Assembly: GCF_019711415.1 (NCBI RefSeq)
Contig: NZ_JAIGNJ010000001.1
Span: 179,001 to 243,000 of the forward strand
Source: Qipengyuania vesicularis
Lineage (GTDB): Bacteria; Pseudomonadota; Alphaproteobacteria; Sphingomonadales; Sphingomonadaceae
DNA: 64,000 nt
Direction of reading: 5' to 3'
Made by a program: the position numbers and the translations under genes. The notes under the pieces were generated by a model. It did not search any database. It had not been told where the DNA came from and saw nothing but the letters and a program-made list of their open reading frames with translations. Positions within the stretch are counted from its first letter, which is position 1. Each line of letters starts with the position of its first letter. This document shows positions 55,147-64,000 of the stretch, in pieces.

Positions 55147-55183
55147 AAGGGGCCGCGGGGGCAATCACCCCGCGGCCCCTTTT
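55147..55183 (+). terminator. Intrinsic terminator after the TonB-dependent receptor gene
   Basis: A 14-bp perfect stem, AAGGGGCCGCGGGG / CCCCGCGGCCCCTT, with a 7-base loop is followed by TTTT. It lies 18 bp after the receptor stop. Confidence 0.85.
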
Positions 55184-55198
55184 CTAAGCACGATGAAC

Positions 55199-58078
55199 CT
55201 ATTCCTTCTCCGCCAAGGAAGAGTGAACGACACGGATGCGCAGCGCCTGCGCTGGATCGAGATAGCGCTGGGCAGCCGCCTGCAACATCTCGACCGTCAC
55301 ACCCTTGTAGCGCGCCTCGATGCTACGCACCCGCTCCAGGCGATCTGCCTCGAGTTGCGCGGCATCGGCAACGCCCAGCCAGTAACCGTTGTTTTTGCGC
55401 TGCTGGATGATCTGTTCGAGCAGCGGCTTGCGCGCACGGTCCAGCAAATCGTCATCGATCTGACCTGAACGCAGGCTCTCTGCGATCTCGTCAATCACGC
55501 CGAAGACCTGTTCCGCCTGGCTGGGCTCGACGATGACCGATGTGGAGAAGGTTCCATAATCCTCGTAGATGTCCGACATCGAAGACCTGGCACCGGGGGA
55601 GTAGGACGCACCGAGCTCCTCGCGAATGATTTCCAGCATCTCCAGGCGCATGATCCGTGCAAGGAGTTGCAGGGTGGCTTCTTCCTGCGGATCGTCGTCA
55701 TCGGTGGTCGGCCAATAGGCGAGTACCAGCGCCTGGTCGGGCGCACCCTCGTGATAGAGAACACGCTCGCTGCGGTCGTCGGAGAAGGCCGCTTCTCGGC
55801 GGTCCGTGAATTCCGACAAGGCTTCGGCGCGATCGGGCAGGGCTCCGAAGGTCGCCGCCACGGCATCGATGACGCCCTGCTCGTCGAATTCCCCAACCAC
55901 CGCGATCTCTATCGGAGCGCTTGCGAACTGCTCGGCGATCAAGCGCCGCGCGCGCTCGGCGTCGACGGATTCGAGTTCCTCTTGCGTCGGAATGCCGAAG
56001 CGCAGGTTGCCACCCGTCACGATGCGCGACACCGCAAACTGCGCGACGGCCTGTGGCGTCGCGTCAAGCTGCGCCATGAAAGGAGGGACTACGGCGCGCC
56101 ATTGGCTGATCATTTCGGGTCGCAGGCCGGGGTCGGTCACGAAGGCCGCGCTGAGCTGCATCTGTGCAGGAAGGTCCGCCATGGTGATCGCACCCGACAT
56201 GGTGAACTGATCGTCATCGACCGAGAAGCCGTAGCGCAGGCTTCGACCCGCGAAGATCTGGCGCAGCTCATCGAAGCTATGCTGTCCAAGCCCGCCTTGT
56301 GCGCTGAGATTGGATAGCAGCAGTGCCTCCGAGATGTTCCCTGTAGGGAAAGCAAGCTGACCCGAACCCATTCGGATCGAAAATCGCAGGCGGTCGTCCT
56401 CGAAATCGGTCGGCTTCAGGTTGAGCCGGACGTTATTCGCAAAGCGGATGGTGCGGATGCCGAGGTCCTCGATCGTCTCGTCCATGACAATTGCAGAGGG
56501 TTCTCCCTGATCCGTATAGGCGAACTCGATCGCACCGGTGTCCTCCGGCGCGGCCACGGCGATCTTGCTCGACGTGTCGTAGGCAGCAAGGATCGTCGAT
56601 TCTGCGTCGGCAATCTCTTCCTTGGTGGAAACGTGGATCAGCGGATCGCTGAGGCGGTAATGCCGGGCAAAGGCCGCGTTGATTGCTTCAAGCGTAAGCT
56701 CGGGCTTGATCAGTTTGAACACCTCCAGCAGCGTGCTGGGTTTCACGAAGAGGCGTTCGGCACGTGCGGTCGACAGGATACCTTCGGCCAACGCGCGGTT
56801 GGAACGTGTGCCCTGCTGGCTGGCCGCATCGCTCAGGCGTTTCTCGAGATTGGCCATCTGCTCGGCAAGTTCGCTGACAGTGAAGCCATGCTCAACTGCT
56901 CGCCGCCACTCCTGCTCGCCTGTGGTCAACGCCTGTTCCCATTCTCCTTCCTTCGCCTGCATGCGGATGGAAGCCTGGCGATAGATATCGAAATAGTCGG
57001 AAGAACTGACTGCACCGCTGATGATCGGAGCGTCTTCGCTGTTGGCAATCTTCTGGAGCCTGCGGTTGAGCATCCGGTTGCCGAGATCGACCAAGTAGTC
57101 CTGGCGCAATTGCGCAATGGTCGCCTCGCGCTCGCGATAGGGAGCGAAGCGGTCGATCGTGACGTAATACTGCACGTCCGGATCCACGAAATTGCCTGCT
57201 GCCGGCCCGCGTTCGAGGTCGATCAGGCCCTTCTTCACCCGCTCGATAGGTTGTTCTGGCGCCTGCCAGCTGGCGAATCTCTCGACGATCTTGGCCTCGA
57301 TCTCGTCGGGATCAATGTCGCCGACGAAGACGAGCGTGGCATTGTCGGGGCGATAGTAGCGGCGATAGAGATCGCGAACCACCGACCCAGGCGCGGCGTC
57401 GATATTCTCAACCGTCCCGTCGGCTCGGAAACGCTGCGCATAAAGCGTGTCGGGCGATACGAACTTGAAGTAGTCCTTGAAGCGCCGAATGGTGAAATTG
57501 TTGCGCGTGCGGGTCTCCGACTGGATGATTCCGCGCTCACGGTCGACAGCCTCGTCCGTAATGGTGAGTTCCGACGCCGTCTCGCGCATCAGCATCAGCG
57601 CTGTGTCGACCAGTTCTTCATCTACCCGTGGGAGGTCGAGCTTGTAGATCGTGTCTTCGAACCCAGTTGAAGCGTTGGTGTCTGCGCCGAATGCAAGCCC
57701 CAGCCGTTCGAGAAGCTTGACCATCTCGCCTTCGGGGATGTTGGTCGAGCCGTTGAACGCCATGTGTTCGACAAGATGGGCGAGGCCCAGCTCATTGTCG
57801 CGTTCGTCGATCCAGCCCACGTCGAAACCGAAGCGGACGACCGCAGTATCTTCCGGCGTCTCATTCCTGAGGATGGCGTATTTCATCCCGTTCTCGAGCA
57901 CGCCGAAGCGCACATCAGCGTCGGCCGGTACATCGTAGATGGGGATGCCCCATGGCGTTTCGCCATTCTGTGTCGTCGATGTGACTGCCGCTTCATCCTG
58001 GGCCGAGGCCAGGTAGGGCATGCCGAGCGCCAGCAGGGGCAGGACGGCAAGGAGGTGGGTGATGTGTTTGCGTTTCAT
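55199..58078 (-). CDS. M16 family metallopeptidase (pitrilysin-like)
   Basis: The 959-residue protein has a signal peptide (ending LASAQ) and the inverted zinc motif HLVEH (in GLAHLVEHMAFNGS) near residue 105, with a downstream glutamate region. A second, inactive-looking M16 half follows in the C-terminal part. It is probably periplasmic and degrades peptides. It is convergent with the TonB-dependent receptor. Confidence 0.92.
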   Translation of the reverse strand: MKRKHITHLLAVLPLLALGMPYLASAQDEAAVTSTTQNGETPWGIPIYDVPADADVRFGVLENGMKYAILRNETPEDTAVVRFGFDVGWIDERDNELGLAHLVEHMAFNGSTNIPEGEMVKLLERLGLAFGADTNASTGFEDTIYKLDLPRVDEELVDTALMLMRETASELTITDEAVDRERGIIQSETRTRNNFTIRRFKDYFKFVSPDTLYAQRFRADGTVENIDAAPGSVVRDLYRRYYRPDNATLVFVGDIDPDEIEAKIVERFASWQAPEQPIERVKKGLIDLERGPAAGNFVDPDVQYYVTIDRFAPYREREATIAQLRQDYLVDLGNRMLNRRLQKIANSEDAPIISGAVSSSDYFDIYRQASIRMQAKEGEWEQALTTGEQEWRRAVEHGFTVSELAEQMANLEKRLSDAASQQGTRSNRALAEGILSTARAERLFVKPSTLLEVFKLIKPELTLEAINAAFARHYRLSDPLIHVSTKEEIADAESTILAAYDTSSKIAVAAPEDTGAIEFAYTDQGEPSAIVMDETIEDLGIRTIRFANNVRLNLKPTDFEDDRLRFSIRMGSGQLAFPTGNISEALLLSNLSAQGGLGQHSFDELRQIFAGRSLRYGFSVDDDQFTMSGAITMADLPAQMQLSAAFVTDPGLRPEMISQWRAVVPPFMAQLDATPQAVAQFAVSRIVTGGNLRFGIPTQEELESVDAERARRLIAEQFASAPIEIAVVGEFDEQGVIDAVAATFGALPDRAEALSEFTDRREAAFSDDRSERVLYHEGAPDQALVLAYWPTTDDDDPQEEATLQLLARIMRLEMLEIIREELGASYSPGARSSMSDIYEDYGTFSTSVIVEPSQAEQVFGVIDEIAESLRSGQIDDDLLDRARKPLLEQIIQQRKNNGYWLGVADAAQLEADRLERVRSIEARYKGVTVEMLQAAAQRYLDPAQALRIRVVHSSLAEKE

Positions 58079-58246
58079 TCGTGCGTCCCCAACCGGTATC
58101 GCGAGGTTGCGACCCGTGCTTTCCTGTTGTGGCTAGGTCAGCTTGGGACGGGTGCAAAGGAAGAATCCGTCAAATTCTGCGAATGAACCATAGAAACGGA
58201 CGCAGGACATGCTTGTCTTCGAAAAACACGGCCTTAGGACAGGGGC

Positions 58247-59128
58247 GTGACCACGCTCGATCTCGTCTACAATCCCGTATCGGGCAGTTTTTCGCAGCAG
58301 CATCTGGACCGGCTTGTGTCTGCCCTCGAGGCGGAGAGGTTCACGGTCAACCCACAGCCCACACGAGCCGACGGCGTTACGCTGACCGACAGGGCGGAGC
58401 TTGTCTGTATCCATGGTGGAGACGGCACGCTGCGTGACGTTGTACGCGCTTTGGGCGACAGGGCGGGATACGTGCCGCTTTGCGTCGCGCCCTCGGGTAC
58501 GATCAACCTGGTCGCTCGCGAACTCGATTATCCGCGCAAACCCAGGGAATTTGCCCGTAAGCTGGCACAGGCTTGGGCGAGGGGACCGGAGACTTGGGTG
58601 GTCGCCCCGCTATATCGGCTTGGCGAATTGCCGATCGTATCCTGCCTCTCCATTGGTCCCGACAGTCACGCAGTGGCGCGTGTCTCTGGCAAGCTGAAGA
58701 AACGCATCGGACGCTATGCCTATGTCGCGGCGATGATGCAGCAAATGCGCGAATGGCCTCGCCAGCCGATGACGGTTCGTGGCACCACGACCGACGGGAT
58801 GAGGTTCGAAGAGGAGGCCGAAGCGGTCATTGTCTCGAACGCCGCCCTCTATGCAGGCCCATTCCGGCTGAGCCCGGAGGCAGCCCTGAACGCCGATTCA
58901 GTCGAGCTTATCACTGTGCAGCACGGTACGCGGCTGCGTATCATGGCGCTCAGCCTCGCTGCTATGCTCGGCCTCCCCGTCGAGCGCTTCGCCAAGGCCA
59001 GCGTCCGAAGCTGCAGACGCGTAGAATTCGACCGCTGCGTTACGCCGGTGCAGGTCGATGGCGACCACATGCCCGATTGCGCCTATGCCATAGCGCCCGC
59101 AGGAATCGCACTGCGTTACGTGGTCTGA
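58247..59128 (+). CDS. Diacylglycerol kinase family lipid kinase
   Basis: The 293-residue protein has the kinase catalytic motif HGGDGTLRDVV, LVYNPVSG at the start and an AALYAGPFRLSP segment in the C-terminal half, as in YegS/DgkB-like lipid kinases. It phosphorylates a lipid, possibly diacylglycerol. The start is GTG at 58247. It is divergent from the M16 gene and ends directly against the convergent purC stop. Confidence 0.88.
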   Translation: MTTLDLVYNPVSGSFSQQHLDRLVSALEAERFTVNPQPTRADGVTLTDRAELVCIHGGDGTLRDVVRALGDRAGYVPLCVAPSGTINLVARELDYPRKPREFARKLAQAWARGPETWVVAPLYRLGELPIVSCLSIGPDSHAVARVSGKLKKRIGRYAYVAAMMQQMREWPRQPMTVRGTTTDGMRFEEEAEAVIVSNAALYAGPFRLSPEAALNADSVELITVQHGTRLRIMALSLAAMLGLPVERFAKASVRSCRRVEFDRCVTPVQVDGDHMPDCAYAIAPAGIALRYVV

Positions 59129-59935
59129 CTACTTCTTCGGCGGAGTGATCTTGTTGCGCAGGCGGCTGCGGTGGGCACTCATGTCGAGCACTTCGCCGGG
59201 GCCGTTGTCGTCACCCTGAAGCAGGCCGAGGCGTCGCGCGACCTCCTGATAAGCTTCGCTCTCACCGCCCATGTCGCGGCGGAAACGGTCCTTGTCGAGC
59301 TTCTCGCCCGTGTTGATGTCCCACAATCGGCAGCCGTCGGGGCTGATCTCGTCGGCCAGGATCGTGCGGCTGTAGTCGCCATCCCAGATGCGGCCGAATT
59401 CCAGCTTGAAGTCGACGAGGCGAATGTCGATCGCTGCAAACATGCCGCACAGGAAATCGTTGATGCGGATGGCCATGCTGGACATGTCCTGCATCTCTTC
59501 ATGGCTGCACCAGTTGAAGCAGGCGATCTCTTCCTCGGAGACCTTCGGGTCGCCCAGCGCATCGTCCTTGAGGCAGTATTCGATCAGCGTGTGCGGCAGC
59601 AGCTCGCCTTCCTCGATGCCGAGCCGCTTCGAAAGCGAACCGGCAGCGACATTGCGCACCACTACTTCCAGCGGAATGATCTCGACCTGGCGCACCAGCT
59701 GCTCGCGCATGTTGAGGCGGCGGATGAAATGCGTCGGGATGCCGATGTGCGATAGGCGCGTGAAGACATATTCGCTGATGCGATTGTTGATCACGCCCTT
59801 GCCGTTGATCGTACCCTTCTTCTCGGCGTTGAAGGCAGTCGCGTCATCCTTGAAATACTGGATGATCGTGCCCGGTTCGGGGCCTTCGTAGAGGATCTTG
59901 GCCTTGCCTTCGTAGATCTGGCGGCGACGTGCCAT
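59129..59935 (-). CDS. purC: Phosphoribosylaminoimidazole-succinocarboxamide synthase
   Basis: The 268-residue protein starts [20 protein letters not shown] and has the SAICAR synthase core ([15 protein letters not shown] and [19 protein letters not shown]). It joins CAIR with aspartate in purine synthesis. The ATG at 59935 follows AAGGA. A longer frame to 60169 is rejected. It stops with no gap against the lipid kinase stop. Confidence 0.95.
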   Translation of the reverse strand: MARRRQIYEGKAKILYEGPEPGTIIQYFKDDATAFNAEKKGTINGKGVINNRISEYVFTRLSHIGIPTHFIRRLNMREQLVRQVEIIPLEVVVRNVAAGSLSKRLGIEEGELLPHTLIEYCLKDDALGDPKVSEEEIACFNWCSHEEMQDMSSMAIRINDFLCGMFAAIDIRLVDFKLEFGRIWDGDYSRTILADEISPDGCRLWDINTGEKLDKDRFRRDMGGESEAYQEVARRLGLLQGDDNGPGEVLDMSAHRSRLRNKITPPKK

Positions 59936-60153
59936 CGGTGCATTCCTTCGCGCGAAAATACTGCGCCCCGGTAAGCGGAATCGAAGAGGATCCGCGCGGC
60001 CCGGGGCGTTTGGCTGGCGCTTACCGGAAGCGCCTCGCGAAAGCAATTGCGGCCATCGAACTGGCACGCGGCTTTGTAGGACCTTATTCGCTTTCCTACC
60101 GGGTAATTCGGTCAATATCTGCGGCGCTCCCACGAAAGACAGGAGCAAGCAAC

Positions 60154-61833
60154 ATGACCATTGTCGCATCGCGCGCCGCCGCCATCGGACAGGACTTCAC
60201 CGGATCGGATATCATCGAAACCGCAGGCTACGCCTTCAAGGGAGATGGCGGGGAAGGGCGGTATTACCTGATCGAACCGAACAGCTACTCCGGCGCACCG
60301 AGCGATGCAGGGCCCGGTACGATCGAGTGCGCAAACGGCTGGTACCGTTTGATGGGCGCAACGCTCTACATCGAGCAATTCGGTGCCAGCTCGCGCGGCG
60401 CCAGCCAGGCGAGCAATGACGGGAGCACGGGCCTCGACAATGCGCCTGCCATCAACGCGGCCATTGCATTCGCCAAGGCGAACGGGGCTCATCGCGTTTC
60501 GGCGAGAGGGAAGGGGCGTTTCGGGATCGGACAGAAGATCGTCCTCGATGACCAGCGGTTGACCTTCGGCAACGGCATCTCTCCGCTCAGCCTCTCGCTC
60601 GTCGCGCTCGCAACCAACACCTTCGCGGCCGATGAGGGGATAGTCGAGCTAACCGAAAATCGCGCCTCGATCGATGGTGTCTGGCTGCGTGTCCCGGGAG
60701 GCGTCTACGATCCGGCGACTGACACGGGTCCGCACGTTTCGGGAATCAAGATCATCGGCAATGGCAAGACCATCTTCCACAACCGGATCTGGAACGTAGA
60801 GGTCGAGGGTGGGTACAAGGCCTTCGATGTCCAGGGCCTCGAAGGCGATTTCCGGAAGGCCCGCGCCTTCGGTCCTTACGCTTTCGGATATCACGTCACC
60901 GGGGACGACACCGAGTTCTCGCCAAGCTGCACCGCGGCAGACGGCGATGTCGGCTTTTACGGATCGGCAGGCGTCGAGGGGGCGCTGCATTGCGTACGCA
61001 ACCGCATCAACTTCCATATCGCCGGCGGCCTTCCCAATCGGCTGTTCTGCTTCGACGACACCCCGCTCGAAATCGGGATCTGGTGCGAGAACATGCGCGG
61101 CGGGCATTTGCTGACTTATCATGGCAAGGTCGGGCAACACGCCGATGCAGCCCCGATCGCGCACTACATCAAGCTGGAGCGCTGTCGCCACAACACGATC
61201 GAGAACGTCGGTGTCTATCGCGCAGAGGATGCGACGACACTAGCCGTTTCGGCTCCGGCCTATTTCCTCGACATTCCGGGTGAATGGGTCGGGGATCCCT
61301 GGACCAGCGTACGAAATCGCTTTCTCGGCTATCATCTGGAGGGTGTCGAGCTGGCGCAGGATGACGCCACGCTGCGTCGCGTGGCCCGCAATACCTTCCT
61401 CGGGTGCGAGGGCGCGCATGTCGCGCGTCTGGCAGGTGACAACCACCAGCTGACCGGTGCCGGTGAGGTGCTTGCAGCGGGCGGGACGACCAGTTTCGAG
61501 CGGCACCTGACGCGGCGACCTGGCGGAGCCTATCCGCAAGTGCTGCGCGTGCTCGGCCGGGCGCTGGTGTCGCGCAGTGCGACCGAAGACGCGCTTCTTG
61601 ATATCTCGCTGCGCGTGCCGATCCTCGATAACACCTCGCCATTCTTCACTGGCAGCGCGAAGGTGACCGAACGAGAGCAGGTCGGAAGCGGGAATTTTGG
61701 CGTGACGGTGACCAATGTGACCTACCACGTCGCCGACAACCGGATCAGTTTCGACCTGACCGGCCCAGCAAATTTCGCGAGCAAGTGTGAGGTCGTTCTG
61801 ACCGATGTCCTGTGCGACAACGGGGGCTTCTAA
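60154..61833 (+). CDS. Phage-tailspike-like beta-helix protein
   Basis: The 559-residue protein lacks a signal peptide. The N-terminal part ([20 protein letters not shown], then TLYIEQFGA) and the [17 protein letters not shown] segment resemble the head-binding and beta-helix entry of phage tailspikes and depolymerases. Beta-helix turns are visible in the middle. AGGAG lies nine bases before the ATG at 60154. No phage genes surround it. It could be a domesticated tailspike or a cytoplasmic/secreted glycan-binding protein. The role is not determined. Confidence 0.65.
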   Translation: MTIVASRAAAIGQDFTGSDIIETAGYAFKGDGGEGRYYLIEPNSYSGAPSDAGPGTIECANGWYRLMGATLYIEQFGASSRGASQASNDGSTGLDNAPAINAAIAFAKANGAHRVSARGKGRFGIGQKIVLDDQRLTFGNGISPLSLSLVALATNTFAADEGIVELTENRASIDGVWLRVPGGVYDPATDTGPHVSGIKIIGNGKTIFHNRIWNVEVEGGYKAFDVQGLEGDFRKARAFGPYAFGYHVTGDDTEFSPSCTAADGDVGFYGSAGVEGALHCVRNRINFHIAGGLPNRLFCFDDTPLEIGIWCENMRGGHLLTYHGKVGQHADAAPIAHYIKLERCRHNTIENVGVYRAEDATTLAVSAPAYFLDIPGEWVGDPWTSVRNRFLGYHLEGVELAQDDATLRRVARNTFLGCEGAHVARLAGDNHQLTGAGEVLAAGGTTSFERHLTRRPGGAYPQVLRVLGRALVSRSATEDALLDISLRVPILDNTSPFFTGSAKVTEREQVGSGNFGVTVTNVTYHVADNRISFDLTGPANFASKCEVVLTDVLCDNGGF

Positions 61834-61846
61834 GCATGGCAAAGCG

Positions 61847-61866
61847 GGAGGGGTTGGCACCCCTCC
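61847..61866. terminator. Hairpin between the tailspike-like and antiporter genes
   Basis: GGAGGGGT-tggc-ACCCCTCC is an 8-bp perfect stem in the 36-bp gap between the two convergent stops. It has little T-run on either side, so terminator function is uncertain. Confidence 0.4.
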
Positions 61867-61869
61867 TAC

Positions 61870-63174
61870 CTAACGCACCGCTTGCGCTGATTCCTCCACT
61901 GCCGGAGCATGATCGTCCTTCAGCTTCTCGATCAGGCGTCCCAGCGTCGCGCGCTGTACGAGAACGCTGAACAAAACAGCGGCAAAGGTCGCGGCGAGGA
62001 TGAAGTCGCGCGTTTCGCCTGGGGGGAGCGAGAGCGCCAAGGCGATGGAAATGCCACCGCGAAGGCCGCCCCACCACAAGACCCGGCCCGCACCCTTGTC
62101 CTGTAGCCGCGCCGCCGGGATGGTCTTGGTCGAGACGAAGATGCCAATGGCACGTGCCACAAGTGTGAGCGGGATGGCGAGCAAACCGAAGATCAGCACG
62201 TTTCCGCCAACCGTCAGCACAATCATCTCGAGGCCGATCAGCAGGAAGAGAACAGAATTGAGCAACTCGTCGAGCAATTCCCAGAACTTGAGCAGGTAAT
62301 CGCGGGTAACGTCGCTCATCGCGTAGGTGACCCCGTGATTGCCGATGAGCAGCCCGGCCACGGCCATGGCAAGAGGGCCGGAAATGTGGAGTTGGCTGCA
62401 CAATGCGTAGCCACCCATCACCACGGCGAGCGTAATCAGGACCTCGAGCGTATATTCGTCCATCCCTGCCAGCGCGCGATAGCCGAGATAACCCGTCACG
62501 AGCCCGACGAGAATGCCGCCGCCCGCCTCGAGCGCAAAGAGCTCTGCGCCTTCGATGAATGAGAATTCGTTGCCGCTCACTGCCGCACCGAGCAGGATGA
62601 TGAACACGACGATCCCCACCCCGTCGTTGAACAGGCTTTCGCCCGCCACCGCGCTTTGCAGCGACTGCGGGACATTCTCCTCCTTGAGGACCCCGAGGAC
62701 GGAGACTGGATCGGTCGGTGCAATGAGCGCACCGAAAACGAAGTACCAGATCGGCGCGAAAGCGAGCCCGATCATCGATCCTATGCCCCACATGGCGAGA
62801 CCCACCAGCACGGTCGAAATAATCACCCCGACAGTCGAGAGCAGCAGCACCGGTAGCCAGGCGACCTTCAACCGGTCGAGATCGACATGCAGCGCGCCGG
62901 CGAAGAGCAGGAAGCTGAGCATCCCCTGGAGCAGGGTCTCGGTGAAATTCATCTGCTCGAGCGTATCGGCCACCCAATTGTCGAGCGTGATGCCGGGGAC
63001 CAGCGCATCGACGATCATCAGCCCGATGGCGGCAATCGCGCCCATGACCGTCAGCCCGATGACATGCGGTAGCCGGACGAAATGATGGTTGAACCATCCT
63101 AGCAGGGCCGAGGCGACAACCAGCAAGGCGGCAATGTCGAAAGCGGAGAGCGCGCTAGCGGTTTCTTCGTGCAT
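61870..63174 (-). CDS. CPA1 family Na+/H+ antiporter
   Basis: The 434-residue protein has about 12 membrane helices with LIAPTDPVSVLGVL and ESLFNDGVGIVVF, the CPA1 (NhaP/NHE-type) ion-binding motifs, and a GLRGGISIALALSLP segment near the C-terminus. It exchanges Na+ or K+ for protons. The ATG at 63174 is the first in the frame. The C-terminal tail is short and acidic. Confidence 0.92.
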   Translation of the reverse strand: MHEETASALSAFDIAALLVVASALLGWFNHHFVRLPHVIGLTVMGAIAAIGLMIVDALVPGITLDNWVADTLEQMNFTETLLQGMLSFLLFAGALHVDLDRLKVAWLPVLLLSTVGVIISTVLVGLAMWGIGSMIGLAFAPIWYFVFGALIAPTDPVSVLGVLKEENVPQSLQSAVAGESLFNDGVGIVVFIILLGAAVSGNEFSFIEGAELFALEAGGGILVGLVTGYLGYRALAGMDEYTLEVLITLAVVMGGYALCSQLHISGPLAMAVAGLLIGNHGVTYAMSDVTRDYLLKFWELLDELLNSVLFLLIGLEMIVLTVGGNVLIFGLLAIPLTLVARAIGIFVSTKTIPAARLQDKGAGRVLWWGGLRGGISIALALSLPPGETRDFILAATFAAVLFSVLVQRATLGRLIEKLKDDHAPAVEESAQAVR

Positions 63175-63251
63175 GGCCGCGAGCGATAGCGTGGGACAGG
63201 TGAATGGCCAAGCTTGCGTGTTCGCATCTGCTTGGGCAGCAACGATAATCG

Positions 63252-64000
63252 ATGACAGGGCTCTATCATTATCGCCACTCGGGTCTGCTGGTCGCCTCGG
63301 AGCTAGAACTTCCCGAGTGGGCCGCCTTCGCCTGCAGCGAAGGCGAGCCGGATGTGCGCATCGTGATCTCGGACGATCCGTGCCCCGATTGCCCGGTCGA
63401 TGGTAGCGTGGCGGTCGGTGAGACCCTTCGGTTCGCGATCGAGGGCATCGGCGGCTGGCAGGTCGAGTCCGGTCGCATCATCCGCCTTCATCCCGGGGTG
63501 ACAAGCGATTTGCCCGAGCTCCGCCTGTTCACCCTCGGGAGTGCTTGGGGGGCGCTTGGCTATCAGCGCGGTTTCGCGATGTGGCACGGCAGCGCGGTCG
63601 AACGCGATGGACGCGCGATCTTGTTCTGCGGGGACAGCGGGGCCGGAAAAAGCACGATGGCCGCGGCCTTGTGTCAGGCAGGGGCGAAGCTGGTAGCGGA
63701 CGATCTCAGCCGCATCGAGCCAGCGGCCGGTGGCGTGCTGATCCATCCCTCCTCTGCGCGAATCAAGCTGTGGCGCGAGGCGATCGACCACCTGGGATGG
63801 CAGGACCGAATCCTCCAGCGCGATTACTACCGTGACGACAAGTTCCACTGCTCTGCAAATGGGGCGCCTCCGACCGATACTCCCATTGCTGTGGCCGCCC
63901 TCGTGAGCCTGGAGGAGGGTGAAGCCACCTGGCTAGAGCGGTTACACGGCCGGGAAGCGCTTGGCGTTACCTTCAGGCAGACCATGTACCGACCGGAGAT
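63252..64000 (+). CDS. HPr-kinase/phosphatase-like P-loop protein, partial
   Basis: The frame runs off the window; about 249 residues are visible. Walker A GDSGAGKS is at 127-134, followed by LVADDLS with acidic residues at 150-151, as in the HprK catalytic domain. The N-terminal half does not look like classical HprK and resembles the kinase-like proteins found beside peptide-modification or nucleotidyltransferase genes. The ATG at 63252 lacks a strong ribosome-binding site. Downstream genes would reveal its role. Confidence 0.7.
   Translation, partial: MTGLYHYRHSGLLVASELELPEWAAFACSEGEPDVRIVISDDPCPDCPVDGSVAVGETLRFAIEGIGGWQVESGRIIRLHPGVTSDLPELRLFTLGSAWGALGYQRGFAMWHGSAVERDGRAILFCGDSGAGKSTMAAALCQAGAKLVADDLSRIEPAAGGVLIHPSSARIKLWREAIDHLGWQDRILQRDYYRDDKFHCSANGAPPTDTPIAVAALVSLEEGEATWLERLHGREALGVTFRQTMYRPE

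Noticed and set aside
61745-63097. 450-codon minus-strand frame overlapping the antiporter
   Set aside because: It is an alternate frame of the antiporter with arginine-rich translation and no domain.

Overview
The window is GC-rich, gene-dense bacterial chromosome. Its content points to an alphaproteobacterium of the Sphingomonadales, most likely an Erythrobacteraceae member. Supporting signs are a CcrM-type GANTC methyltransferase with a CtrA-like promoter box, a three-subunit PntAA/PntAB/PntB transhydrogenase next to a tiny aa3-oxidase subunit IV, a TonB-dependent receptor, an entericidin pair and many 4-base gene overlaps. This placement is inference from gene content; no rRNA or tRNA gene was found. 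No CRISPR array, integrase or transposase was seen.

Layout. 1-5.3 kb: putative metallopeptidase (cut by the window edge), DUF885 lipoprotein, DUF3597 protein, small membrane protein, TonB-type transducer and an alpha/beta hydrolase. 5.3-7.9 kb: two overlapping cysteine desulfurases and a [2Fe-2S] ferredoxin, an iron-sulfur unit. 8-11.1 kb: aquaporin, a mosaic gene fossil, and two tandem DUF4349 lipoproteins. 11.3-16.2 kb: DJ-1/PfpI protein, a NaChBac-type sodium channel, a haloalkane-dehalogenase-like protein and parC. 16.3-23.2 kb: periplasmic protein, a minus-strand run (CCA-adding enzyme, CoA-type NUDIX, DUF1285), GNAT, sugar dehydrogenase, rnhB and a fumarylacetoacetase-family protein. 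23.2-27.2 kb: ccrM, an AT-richer two-gene island of unknown function, and folP. 27.3-35.9 kb: SDR, an NtrC-like regulator, the transhydrogenase operon, and a beta-helix/diheme cytochrome pair. 36-43.7 kb: hydrolase, racemase, subtilase and a chain dgt / Rossmann protein / ABA4-like / acyl-CoA ligase / methyltransferase. 43.7-52.6 kb: entericidins, cpaF, DMT transporter, glmS, GFA protein, GGDEF-EAL protein, purQ and purS. 52.9-64 kb: TonB-dependent receptor, M16 protease, lipid kinase, purC, a phage-tailspike-like protein, a Na+/H+ antiporter and a partial HPr-kinase-like gene.

The most informative non-standard signals are: a 102-bp palindromic repeat read in frame inside the 5' end of pntB; a fossil made of an in-frame-deleted DUF4349 gene joined by microhomology to a ferredoxin 3' end, giving 156-bp direct repeats that flank the aquaporin; six GANTC sites within about 150 bp upstream of ccrM; and an AT-rich island with a nine-cysteine protein and an unrecognised partner.
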